64,000 bases of DNA from NCBI GenBank assembly GCA_963931995.1, contig OZ008369.1:78515926-78579925 (forward strand), written 5' to 3'. Below are positions 32,591 through 42,790 of this stretch, piece after piece (position 1 is the stretch's first letter; every line of letters begins with the position of its first letter). The translations under genes and the position numbers were made by a program. The notes under the pieces are model-generated. The model made no database searches. It saw only the letters and a list, made by a program, of their open reading frames with translations, and was not told where the DNA came from. This stretch comes from Phaonia tiefii (Eukaryota; Arthropoda; Insecta; Diptera; Muscidae).

Positions 32591-33808
32591 ATTTTTGGTA
32601 GATTTTATGGGCTTTTTAAAATGTTCAGATGGAGTAAGGTTTCTATCGAACAATCGCCAAAATAAGATAATCGCTAAAATAAAAACATGTTGTTAGCGAT
32701 TTTTATATAACTAAAGTGATGCCATATTACACGCATCCACTGCACACTGGTGTAAAATCAATTTTTTTTGGCATAAATTTAAAAAAAAATATTTTACTAG
32801 TTTTTAAAAAAAAGGATACATTCTTAAAAAGCTTACACTCTGGACGATATAGAAATCATAAACAAATTGCTTTTCTTGAAACAGTATTTCAATGAAGCGT
32901 CAGAGAAATCAACCGTTTTTCACGAATTTCTCCATAATTTATTCGTTCTCACAGCATATTTATATTTACCGCTCTATATTAATGCGAATTTAAAAGGAAA
33001 TGGGCTAAATGTAATATGATAAATAACGTTCAAGGGTCTTGGTACAAACCCATTTTATAAAAAATAAAATTTCTTTATCTCTTGTATTTGTTATATTGTA
33101 GTTTGTTATATAGCATATTTAAAAGAATCAAATCAAAAATTGCTTATATTTCATGGAGTAAAAGTTACATTTGTGCATGCTTGAGCATGAAGCTGTTTAT
33201 GGAAGACTGCCTGCTAAGGGATACCCTAACATGTTGTATATGCGGCGTTTTCAACTTTTTGCGCGTTTTCGAAAACAAGGACCCTTACCAATTGCTTAAA
33301 AATAAAGTTTTTTAGCTTTTTCGACTTAGTCCTCATGATTAAAACACATTCGGTTACTAATCAGAAAGACATTGATCTAATGTATTTTTAGCAGTTGTGT
33401 AATTCGTCTATTTTTTGTCGGAAAACCCTAAAACAAAAACCAAATGCAGGTGCATTTCTTCTCTTGTCTTTATTTTTTTGAGTTTTTAAAATAAAATAAT
33501 TTTAATTTGCTTAGATAATTTATAATTTTTAAAACGAAATTCGATGTAAAATCCCATCTAGTTGTGATTGGTATAATAGTGCTTCGAAACAAATTGTTAA
33601 TGGAGTAGAGTTTTACTTTTCAATTGGTAAGGTTTTCGATCATATGGTTTTAGGTGTTTTATTGCATTCATTGCTGTAGATTTTCTGATTTCTGATTTTG
33701 AATTGAGATTTTAACAGTGGAAATAGGGCTTGTAATATGGAAATCAATTTGGAAGGTATTTGTCAGAAACAGATATTTATTGGGACTTTTTCATTGTTTT
33801 TATTATGC
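32591..33808. other. no gene seen, family A remnant at the left
   Basis: 32600-32750 holds a weak family A unit (TCGCCAAAATAAGATAATCG, GTGATGCCATATT). 32750-32800 (CACTGGTGTAAAATCAATTT and GGCATAAATTT) mirrors 39120-39170. The rest to 33808 is AT-rich with no supported gene. Confidence 0.45.
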
Positions 33809-35783
33809 CACGGTGGTCTGGAGTCGGTTTAAAAAAAAGTGCGGTGTCTCCGAAATTCTCTCGTTTAACGTTTGTACACCTAAAAGGAGTACTTTCAGCC
33901 GCTACAGAAAAAAATCGGCACGGCGCTTTGTTTGTAGGACGAAAATAAGAAAAGTAATATGCCTGGAGATGATAACGCCCATTCACGTGTGATGATGATT
34001 CTGTATATATATACAGGGTATCATATACATACATCCGCAGTGGTTCATACACATATATAATGATATATACAGGGGTTCAAGAAGTGGCCGACACAAGTAT
34101 TGTCACTCACAAAAGCATAAAAACACAACAGAAAAAATAAAAAAATTTAGAGAGATAATTCTAAAGTAAATTCGCATATTTTGTTTTTGAATGAAAGCAA
34201 GAAAGCCGAGGTTCTATGTTTTCATTTCCTTTTTTCGTTAATAACAAGTCCCTACTCAAATATAGAGAAAATCTGCCGATAAATAAGTCTATTTCAATGT
34301 ATTTTTAGTATTGATCACCGAGAAACATATATAGTACGCAGACATAAAGTTATGATGATTTTTTAGTACTTTGAGACGAGTCCAAGTCTTACTAAAATCT
34401 GCATGGAGTGATTCGACAGCTTGTTTGCTCTTTTGGTTCCGGAGCAAAAATCTACGATATGGTATAGTGTGGCATGCATTTTTGGTGAGACAGGTATCTC
34501 GAGTACTTGATAACTAACCTTGAAATCTTCAATATATCTCTTGAAATTGAGGTCTAGTTTCAAGGAGAAGCAAGAATCGATAACTTTCTTAAATTTTCTA
34601 AATGCCTCCACATACTTGACATAGACAAGGCATTCAATGGCATCCAAAATATCCACCTTATCGAGCAAGACCTTACCCGCATTTCCTTCAAATGTTTGTT
34701 TGCCATAGGTACACTGCCGGTCCACATGGCAGCCCCGGGCCCATTTTACGCTGACTTCTTCGTTCTCCACCATCATATGGTGGAAGAGGGTATTTACTGC
34801 TCCCAACAGTAAATGCAATTCCGGAGGTGGGATTATGTCCATGATCCGCTTATATTCTTCTGCATTGAAGAGAGGTGGATGTATGCAATTATCAAATAAC
34901 TTGGCTAACTTTCTTATTCCTCCTTCTGAACGACACTTTTTTCATTTGACACGACAATCATTGATCGTTCTGTAGTTTCCCGAATTGATCAAGTTTTTTT
35001 GGGGAGCATCGCATCATGTGCAAGGACGTGCCCTCGAGCTACTCATAAGACCGGAAATAATATTGGCCACCTTCAAATCCGTTGCAACTGTTCCAAGAAA
35101 GGAATTTATATCTAATGCTGAGTGTTGGGGGCTAAACAAAGAATAAATAATCGTTTCACCCCAGATTCGAGGAATTTTCCAGCGTATCTTGTACTTGGAA
35201 GCTTTCCTTGAGGTGTCGTGGGCGGTTCATCGATCAATGACTGGATAGGGACGGAAAATTTTAGTGAACCACCACCACCGTCGATACCGAATTTAAGCAG
35301 TACATTGGAAACTTGTCGTTGGTCCATTATATCTTGAATGAAACTTCGCAGATCCTTGCAAATGACGACAATCTCTCGAGAGACCACAAATGTTTCAACT
35401 TTAGTTGTGACAAAAGCAAACACTCGTGGCTCAAAAGACTCGTCAAACTGATGATTACTTTCTGATATATATTTTTTTGATAATTGGGTTGTAGTATTCC
35501 TGGTGTGTTGGTTTCTGCAATTCTCAACACTTTTCTGATACTTAAATCCATATCCGTTTGCATTTGCCTCAGGGAATTTGCCGAAATCGATGCTAACGTT
35601 ATCGATGGAAGGGCGTTATCTTCTCCAGGCATATTATTTTTTTTATTTTCGTCCTACAAAAAAAGCGCCGAGCCGATTTTTTTCTGTAGCGGCAGAAAGT
35701 ACTCCTTTTTAGGTGTACAAACGATAAACGAGAGAATTTCGGAGGCACCGCACTTTTTTTTAAACCTACTCCAGAGCACCGTG
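33809..35783 (-). mobile_element. 1975-bp transposon with CACGGTG-ended long inverted repeats
   Basis: The left arm (33809-33968) and right arm (35627-35783) are reverse complements over about 160 bp, starting CACGGTGGTCTGGAGT on the left and CACGGTGCTCTGGAGT on the right when read inward. They include CGAAATTCTCTCGTTTA and GGAGTACTTTC blocks. The body encodes the broken minus-strand protein described separately. A convincing target duplication is not visible; ATG next to both ends is only suggestive. The arms are more alike than the coding region is intact, as expected for a copy mobilised in trans. Confidence 0.75.
34363..35632 (-). pseudogene. transposase-like protein of the CACGGTG element
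   Basis: Minus-strand frames in order: MPGEDNALPSITLASISANS from 35632 with an N-terminal helical region, then after a frame change near 35420 LLKFGIDGGGGSLKFSVPIQ (35300-35240), then IDEPPTTPQGKLPS, and a gap with several stops. From 34842 an open 159-codon frame has MDIIPPPELHLLLGAVNTLF, then KVLLDKVDILDAIE, a FRKFKKVID segment, and PKMHATLYHIVDFCSGTK. The glycine-rich GIDGGGGSLKF has the look of a catalytic strand with an acidic residue, and PPELHLLLG / HATLYHIVDF parallels PPLHIKLG / HFLDSHLDFF in the 15649-16290 fragment. I do not recognise a named superfamily. At least one frameshift and stops between 35110 and 34845 make it inactive. Confidence 0.55.
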
Positions 35784-35923
35784 ATGTTTTTAATGTGGTG
35801 TGATATTTTGTAAAAACCTAACCTTAAAGTACTTGTGTTCGGTGGATGTTCAATCATTTTAAACATTAGCTAGTATTCGAAGTTATCAGTGCATCTAAAG
35901 TGCCGTTAAAAAAATATAATTGT

Positions 35924-36196
35924 TACATCCCATGAAGGGATTAGGGAGAGCTTCTCACAAACCAGTGAGCTGTGCGCGTTCTACTATTACACTCACTGAT
36001 TGGGATCTACAATTTTACACCGACTCCGAACGGTATTTTTAGAACCTTTTTCATGGCTAAGTACTCGATATTGTCGCCGTCACTAAGCGAGGAGACCGCC
36101 GTCGATAGAAATTTAAGGTGGTCAGAGCAGGGATCGAACCCACGTTCTCATGCACAAGAGCCCAGCACACTGCCATTGCACCACCGACGGCCACCC
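35924..36196 (-). mobile_element. tRNA-derived SINE, copy 1
   Basis: Read on the minus strand: GTCGGTGGTGCAATGG (A-box like), then GTGGGTTCGATCCC (B-box like), then a non-tRNA body with ATGGCTAAGTACTCG in complement, ending CCCTTCATGGGATGTAAC. Five other copies in the window share the head and body. Transcription by RNA polymerase III and mobilisation by a LINE are family knowledge, not seen here. Confidence 0.75.
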
Positions 36197-36437
36197 CTTA
36201 ATATAATAGATTATCTTTTTGGTAGTTATTGTGCATTTTCCCAAAAAATTTCGTTTCAGGCAGGATAACTGATGTCTTTAATAAATATATGGATTCTTCA
36301 GATCCACTTTTGTCTAATTTATATATCTCTAAAAGAAAATATCAGAACAAACAAAATTCACTTCCACCAGTAGTAATAAATCTTGGAAAACCATCGGCCA
36401 TGCAATTAGAACTATGGTCAACAAATATTGGTATATA

Positions 36438-36960
36438 TAGGGTGATTCAGGAAGTTCCGGACAAATTTCTCCAGCGTATTCCTTGGCTCATTTCATGAAG
36501 AAAAGTCCACTAGGAACAATGTCCGAAAATGCAAGGGTGCGAAATGGCAGCGGGTTCAAAATTTTCGGATTGGCGGTCGGAGGGTAGTAGGCTCAAGTTG
36601 CTAACTTCTGAGCCAGTGGTCGGATTTTTACCGTTCCAAAGTTATAACCATTTTACTGAAATGCAAAAATGTTTTTTTTCCTCGACGTTGAATTGGACGA
36701 GCTGGACCAATCGCCTGGCCGCCACGATCTCCAGATCTCACACCACTTGATTTCTTTATGTGGGGCTACATGAAAGATTGTGTGTATTCTGTGCAGATCC
36801 ACAATCGTGAGCAGTTACTTGCACGCATTGAGGAAGCTGCGGTGAAAGTTCGTGAAAAGATGAGTGAACTAAACGTGGCGGATGTAGTTCGCAAACGGCT
36901 GCAATTGTCTTTACCACATTTGAAACTTCCTTTAACCCTAGTCCTTATACCCAACTTTTA
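36438..36960 (+). pseudogene. Tc1/mariner-type transposase fragment, parent of the 16680 MITE
   Basis: The left end (36438-36630) matches the 16680 MITE arm. It then passes, from about 36690, into coding sequence: AWPPRSPDLTPLDFFMWGYM near 36713 (third catalytic aspartate region) followed by KDCVYSVQIHNREQLLARIE and VRKRLQL in the next frame at 36758-36920. Most of the transposase, including the first two catalytic positions, is deleted between end and tail. No right terminal repeat was found. Confidence 0.7.
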
Positions 36961-37106
36961 CTACGAGAACGTATACCCAAGTACAGGTGTGGCCAGTATC
37001 AATTTTTTCCATTTTTCTTTATATTTTCGAAGAAAAATAAGTTTTTTTTAATGCGATTTTGTAGCTGAATATATTTACGAACATTTTACGTGGTTATAAG
37101 AATATA

Positions 37107-37517
37107 ATAGCGGCATTCATGCAAACGTGAAAACCGAGATCTTTTGCTCAGCGCAAGTTTCCCTCGCACCGTTGCATGAGGCACCAGGTAAAGTTGCTCA
37201 GCGTAGTTGTGCTCAAATCCATATCAGCTGACCAAGATGGCTACATAAGTTGGTAGCAGTAGCAATTGCATGTATTATGTATGTGTACTTTTTCTACTGT
37301 TCTAGTGCTATCACCTTATTTATCCATCCGTCAGATGACAACGAAATGTCAAAAGTTTACACGTTTCTCCATCCCACGTTTGCGCAGCAAATTTGCCTCG
37401 AAAACTTTCCACTTTTGAGCAAGTCGTTTTGTATGGGAAATTTGTTTGTTTTGACGTTTGCTGTGCAAGTTTACGATGTTTTCGAGGTTGTTTCGAGCTT
37501 TCATGAAGACCACTAAT
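37107..37517. mobile_element. hairpin MITE, TAGTGGNATTC family, second member
   Basis: Begins TAGCGGCATTCATGCAAACG and ends CTTTCATGAAGACCACTAA, mirrored ends like 9304-9558. The right part (TTGTATGGGAAATTTG, TTTGCTGTGCAAG) matches the right arm of that copy. It is longer because of extra internal sequence. Noncoding. Confidence 0.6.
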
Positions 37518-37794
37518 TTGATCGGGATAACGTCAACACACTATTTTGTCAACATGCTAAAAAGACATCACTTTTTTATTGACATTTTGACGACGTCGTA
37601 AACGCGAATGCAAATGAATTTGGGAACAGCTGAATTCGTTGCGCGTGAGCCCGGTATGGAGCACGCAACCAAGGCTAGCACGACAAACCAGACAACAAAA
37701 TAGTTTAAGACATCGAAGTGGGCGTCGAGCATCGAGCATATAACGTCGAACATCCATAGGTGCAACCAAAAACTTGGAAGTATGTGACATTGAG

Positions 37795-38333
37795 CGAAAT
37801 GTAGGCGTTCATAGGAGTGCTTATTCTGACTGGCGCCAATCGTAGTAGCGGCGAAAATGTACCGGACATGTGACCGGTGGGAAATTGTCCACTTTATCAT
37901 GCTGCAATTGGCATCAACAGATTCAAAGCATTATTACGTTTTATAAGGTTTAATGATTCAAACACAAGAGACATACGTCAACAAACTGACAAAGCTGCAC
38001 CAATTTCCGAGTTATGGACAATGATGAATTACAATTGCGCACATTTGAACAAACCATGCGAAAACCTTACCGTGGACGAGCAGTAGTTTCCCTATTGTGG
38101 TCGTACCAGTTTCACGCAATACATTCCATCCAAACCTGCAAAGTATGGTATACAATTTTGGTGGTTATGTCATGCCAAAAACTCTTACCCACTGCATGGG
38201 CCAATACATACCGGCCAAGCTGTTACGGGCAAGTAATCAGGGTTTACGGCGTTGTAAAGGATTTGGTAAGCCGCTTTCGTGGAAGCGGACGTAATATCGC
38301 GAAGATCAATTTGTTTCAGAACTTATGGTCGAT
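37795..38333 (+). pseudogene. piggyBac-like transposase fragment
   Basis: Pieces in order: GVHRSAYSDW near 37808, INRFKALLRFIRFNDSNTRD (37912 onward), DKAAPISELW near 37990, then PCENLTVDEQ near 38055, with the next residue a stop (TAG at 38084), and TQYIPSKPAKYGIQFWW near 38118. These are the conserved N-central blocks of piggyBac-type transposases (NRFxxLLRxLRFDD, TVDEQL, PSKPAKYG). It ends abruptly at 38333 against a palindromic SINE pair; the C-terminal catalytic half is missing. Confidence 0.75.
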
Positions 38334-38378
38334 GAACTTGACTGCGGTTGGAGCAGTGCGAAGAAATAAGTCGTTTAT

Positions 38379-38662
38379 ACCACTGTCGGTGGTGCAATGG
38401 GTAGTGTGCGCTCCTCTTGTACTTGAGATCCTGGGTTCGAACCCTGTTCTGACAACCTTAAAACTTCTTTCGACGGCGGTCACCTCGCATAGTGACGGCG
38501 ACACCATCGAGTATTTAGCCATGAAAAAACTTCTCAAAATACCGTTCGGAATCGGTGTAAAAACTGTAGTTCCCAATCAGTGAGTGAAAAATTAGAAAGC
38601 GCAGAGCTCACTTGTGGTGAGAAGCTCTCCCCAATCCCTTCATGGGATGTAATGGGAAACGG
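38379..38662 (+). mobile_element. tRNA-derived SINE, copy 2 (left arm)
   Basis: Complete: GTCGGTGGTGCAATGGGTAG with A box, CTGGGTTCGAACCCTG with B box, a body with CATCGAGTATTTAGCCATG, and a tail ending CCTTCATGGGATGTAATGGG. It is the best-preserved copy in the window. Confidence 0.8.
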
Positions 38663-38674
38663 TTTTTTTTTAAA

Positions 38675-38873
38675 TTGGGACCCATAGTTTTACACCGGTT
38701 CCGAACGGTATTTTGAGAAGCTTTTTCATGGCTAAGTACTCGATGCTGTCGCCATCATTAAGCGAGGTGACCGTCTCCGAAAGAAGTTTTAAGGTTGTCA
38801 GAACAGGGTTCGAACCCAGGATCTCAAGTACAAGAGGAGCGCACACTACCCATTGCACCACCGACAGTGGTAT
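38675..38873 (-). mobile_element. tRNA-derived SINE, copy 3 (right arm)
   Basis: Minus-strand copy lacking the last 80 bases of the family. It carries CAGGGTTCGAACCCAGG, the complement of the B-box region. Its head end and flank mirror copy 2. Confidence 0.8.
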
Positions 38874-38916
38874 AAACGACTTATTTCTTCGCACTGCTCC
38901 AACCGCAGTCAAGTTC

Positions 38917-39165
38917 TATATTGAACACACATACCAATATATTTTAAAGTTTTACAAATGATTTTTGAGCCAATAAAGGTCATACAGTTAGTTTTAACTT
39001 AAACATACTTTGACTTGTAACTCCTGTGGGCGCGGCTGAATCATCCCAAAAATCTGTTAATTTCATGTTTTAAGCATGCCCTACAAACATGCAAAAGCAC
39101 AAGTCTCTATATACATTATTCGAATTTATGCCAAAAATAAATTCATTTTGCACCAGTGTGCACCG
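38917..39165. other. no gene; possible element end at 39160
   Basis: Unrecognised DNA. The segment GCCAAAAATAAATTCATTTT and GCACCAGTG before 39165 mirrors 32750-32800, in both cases directly next to family A sequence. Confidence 0.4.
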
Positions 39166-39590
39166 GTTAAAGCCTCAATTGGAATACAGATATTTATAGT
39201 TTACCGATAGGACACACCGTCGCCGAGTTACAGCGATATTTTTATTTTAGCAATTTTCTTATTTTGGCAACTTTTTGAATTAAACCACTTTATCGTAACC
39301 CCATACAAACCACAAAAACCGGGTTCATTTTTTTGGTTGGGTATTTCGTTTTCGAGATATAGCCGATTTTCCTAAATTTTTCATATTTTCAATCAAAAAT
39401 GGAGATGTGTTACCCTAGGATACCTTTTACTTATCGTCGTGGGATATGGGAAAAGGCGGCTTACCCATACCCTTTGGGTAATGAGTAACAGTGCTCGTAA
39501 ATTCCCCATCGTCGGGGGTAATTATTTTCCCCACACCTTATGCGTAATGGATAAACAAATGTTACCAAACCTAATTTTGCTTATAAAAAC
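39166..39590 (-). repeat. repeat family A, inverted
   Basis: Inverted unit with GACACACCGTCGCCGAG and TTTCGTTTTCGAGATAT landmarks, followed by the TACCC / GGGTAATG module to about 39560. Confidence 0.65.
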
Positions 39591-39673
39591 CACCTGAGCA
39601 AAATTTGGTTGACCTACGACAACTTTTTCCTCTTTTGGGAAATCCCATTGAGAAATCCAAATATGTATGTAAA

Positions 39674-40973
39674 GGGTTTTTCAACAGAGACGCTACAAAA
39701 GTAAATCGATAGGGACACAAACGACGCCATATTTTTTCCCGCTCTTATGACATTTCTCTTCAGTAAGGTTTGCCATTTGATCATGGAAAGGTATACGAGC
39801 CAACAACGAGTCGAAATTATTAAAATTTACTACCGAAATCTGGAGTTACTGGCCTCAACTTTAAGAGCGCTACGTCCAATTTATGGTCGTCATAATCGTC
39901 CTGCCAGATCAACAATTGAGCGTCTAGTGGAAAAATTTGAATCCACAGGCAGAGTACAAAATGTTGCCGTGCCAGTGAGACCAAGAAGTGCCCGTAGTGT
40001 CGAGAATATTGCTGCCGCTGAGGCTTCAGTTCAAGAACGCCCAAATGTGTCTCTCACACATCGTTCTCAAGCGTTGGGCATCTCTGTGACGTCGTTGTGG
40101 CGAATTTTGCGAAAAAATCTTGGCCTACATCCTTACAAGATCAAATTGACGCAAGAACTGAAGCCGCTTGACCACCACAAGCGTCGCATGTTCGCGAATT
40201 GGGCTGAGCAACAACTTGAAAATGATTCGGATTTTCATCGGAAAATCATCTTCAGCGATGAGGCTCATTTCTGGCTGAATGGCTTCGTCAATAAGCAAAA
40301 AAATATGCGTTATTGGCCAGACAGCAATCCACACGTAGTCCATGAGTCATCATTGCATCCCGAAAAATTACGATTTGGTGCGGTTTATGGACCGGCGGCG
40401 TCATTGGGCCGTACTTCGTCCGTGATGATCAAAACCGGCACATTACTGTGAATGCGAATCGCTACCGTTCAATGATAACCGAATATTTTTGGCCCCAGAT
40501 GGATAATATGGACTTGGAGGACATGTGGTTCCAACAGGACGGCGCCACAAGCCACACTGCGAATGCCACAATCAATTTATTGGAAACCAAGTTTGGTGAA
40601 CGTGTTATCTCACGAAATGGCCCAGTCGATTGGCCGCCTCGGTCGTGCGATTGGACGGCTTTAGATTATTTCCTGTGGGTCTACGTCAAGTCTGTGGTCT
40701 ATGCCAACAAGCCAGCGACGATTGATGAACTTCGTAAGAATATCGAACGTGAAATTGCAGCAGTATCGGCCGATTTATGCTTGAAAACCGTCGAAAATTG
40801 AGTTCAGCGTCTGGACTTCTGCAAGCGTGCCCGTGGTGACCATGCAAAAGAAATCGAGTTCCATAAATAATGGCATCGAACGTACTTTCACAGCAATAAA
40901 GAATTTCACTGGTATCTACAACCGGTTTTGTTGTATTTAAAAAAACTTTTGTAGCGCTCTTATTGAAAAACCC
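39674..40973 (+). mobile_element. mariner-type transposon with both terminal repeats
   Basis: The ends GGGTTTTTCAACAGAGACG (39674) and GCGCTCTTATTGAAAAACCC (ending 40973) are inverted repeats of about 28 bp, including CGCTACAAAAGT inside. Length is 1300 bp. I do not see a flanking TA pair. It contains one transposase gene, described separately. Confidence 0.8.
39783..40870 (+). pseudogene. Tc1/mariner-superfamily transposase, two lesions
   Basis: Starts MERYTSQQRVEIIKIYYRN. N-terminal helix-turn-helix pairs cover about residues 1-115 (SLTHRSQALGISVTSLWRIL is the second). The DDE-type core has IIFSDEAHFWLNGFVN, FQQDGATSHTANATINLLE and PPRSCDWTALDYFLWVYVKS. By my count 36 residues separate the second and third acidic positions, unlike the 34 of classical mariner, so it probably belongs to a related D-D-D clade. 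Lesions: one base missing near 40373, which shifts the frame between the first and second acidic positions, and a TGA at 40799 in place of a tryptophan codon. The C-terminus then continues to a stop at 40868. Few lesions implies a fairly recent copy. Confidence 0.8.
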
Positions 40974-40975
40974 GT

Positions 40976-41095
40976 TGGTGTCGCCACTATGCGAGGTGAC
41001 CGTCGTCGAAAGAAATGTTAGGTGGTCAGGCGAGACTCGATTTCACGTTCACACGTACAAGAGCCGCACGTTCTGATCACCGTCCATGGTGCAAT
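40976..41095 (-). mobile_element. tRNA-derived SINE, copy 4 (fragment)
   Basis: The head half only, on the minus strand: CCATTGCACCATGG in complement, a decayed B box, and the ATGCGAGGTGACCGTCGTCG body segment. It directly abuts the mariner-type transposon end, so that transposon probably inserted into this SINE. Confidence 0.6.
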
Positions 41096-41259
41096 GGAGG
41101 TACAAATAAGGCACGTGCCTGGCTTGGTAACAAAATATCGACGGGCAATAGGAGAAGGGATCTGAGAGGTTCATCAATCAACTCTCCAGCAAATATTGAT
41201 GAAGCTGACGGCATTCTCGCCAATTAAACACATAGCCAACCATAATCACTAGAGTAGTA

Positions 41260-41830
41260 AACAGCAATACAACTAAGAAATGGCAATGGCGAGCGAGGAA
41301 TTCATTGCTACACTGACAGATCGTGGACGGATGATGGAGCGGCAATATAAGTCTTCATCGAGGTACTAAATATAGAACTCGCGCTTTTGCCCTCCAGACC
41401 ACAATACTGTGTTTCAGGCTGAGGTTGAGGCGGTCACGGAATATGTGAGTTGGCTGAATGATGAAGATATTCAAAGATAGTCAGGCGGTGATCAATCAAA
41501 TATCGCATAGGTTTATCGTAGATCGCTAAACGCTGCTCGAATGCATGGTGGAGATAATGAAAATTTCCACCACCGTCAACCTTGCGATCTTATTGGTTCC
41601 AGGGCAATCGGATAATTATGAATATGGAATATGACTAAACCGTTATAGGTTATAATGGCGGAACTTCAATAATGGACAAGAATGACCCTCAAATGGTTAC
41701 GGAACACATCAGACAATAGCAGACCAACAAATATACTGTGGTGGCGAACCAAATGGGAGGGATGATAGAGCTGAACAAACTCACACTGAGTCGACTCATT
41801 GGCTTCATAACTAGGCACTCCATTCTGCGG
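41260..41830 (+). pseudogene. RNase H and C-terminus of an I-group LINE
   Basis: Broken frames include WTDDGAAI near 41327, VFQAEVEAVTEYVSWLNDED (41409 onward), SQAVINQISHRF near 41480, LECMVEIMK near 41537 and a C-terminal SRLIGFITRHS near 41792. These follow the RNase H core (TDG, E, D positions) and C-terminus of LOA/R1-type retroposons. Several stops and frame changes. Confidence 0.6.
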
Positions 41831-42004
41831 TTCATTTATTCGTAGGATATATTTCTGTATTTAAGAATATTTCAATCCACAATACAACTAAAAACCAGTA
41901 CAGAAATTTCAGTCGGGTGAACCGACTTAAACATACCCTCACCCTAAGTCATCCATTGCCATCCATTATATTCACACTTACGTTGAACGAATGAAGGTGG
42001 CAAA

Positions 42005-42790
42005 TGTGCCAATATTTAATTACGATCCTAAGTGATTTTGTGGAGTAATCGTGACTACCAGGCAAATTGTCCCCCTAATATTTACATGGGAGGTACAAAA
42101 ATCGTCATGGCGAAGTTGTTCATTTAATATTGCACAGTATTACAAAAAAAATTGCTCAGAACCAAATTTTGTTAAGATCGGTTGGGGCATACGGCAGATA
42201 TCGTACAGTACAGTAGTTAACCTTTAATTTTTAGGAAACCATTGCCGAGTACCGAATTTCATTAAGATCGGTTGTAGTTTACAAGTGTTATTGTGTCGAT
42301 CAACCGGTCATCCGACCAACTTTTGTTTACATTTGTCTAAATTTTGTCTGGTACCAAATTCAATACAGATTGGTTCGGTTTTGTGGGGGTTATCTTCCCG
42401 AACAACCTGCCGGCCGAACAACTTATGTATGGGAGGCACCAACATGGGGGTGGCAAAATGACGCTTATCTTAATTAGTGACTCGCGTTTGATGACATTAA
42501 GCCTATAATATAATTTCATTAAGATCGGAAATGTTTCACGCGATTTATCGCATTGATAACACGGACGACCACCAAGCTTTTGCATGGGAGGTTCCAGAAT
42601 GGGCGTTGCGACTTCGCCCATTTTCTTCATTTAAGTAGATATTTACATCTTTCCAAAAAAAGTTTTAGCAGAAATACGTTTTCGAACTATATGTGTAAAT
42701 TTGTATGGGAGGTATCAGAAGGGACAAATAATTGTCACTGACAAAACCATGGACAAATAATAGTACTAACAAAATTTCGCTGTGATCGAT
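42005..42790 (+). repeat. dispersed repeat family B, longer copy
   Basis: Starts with the block shared with 1553. It contains four or five loosely repeated modules: TGGGAGGTACAAAAAT, TGGGAGGCACCAACATGG, TGGGAGGTTCCAGAATGG and TGGGAGGTATCAGAAGGG, each preceded by TTTCATTAAGATCGG-type words. Class unknown; noncoding. Confidence 0.6.

Larger units (their letters stand above)
38334..38916. repeat. palindrome: inverted SINE pair with shared flank
   Basis: The arms 38334-38578 and 38675-38916 are reverse complements with few differences. They include about 45 bp outside the SINE (GAACTTGACTGCGGTTGG and its complement), so the pair arose by inverted duplication rather than two separate insertions. 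The spacer of about 96 bp is the 3' tail of the left SINE. Confidence 0.8.

Noticed and set aside
38427..38460. tRNA gene suggested by the GGTTCGAACCC B box
   Set aside because: The head does not fold into a complete cloverleaf and is followed by the SINE body in every copy.
38014..38583. 189-codon open frame as a single protein
   Set aside because: It is a chance fusion of an off-frame reading of the piggyBac-like fragment with a translated SINE; the mirrored frame at 38670-38912 shows that the second half is SINE sequence.
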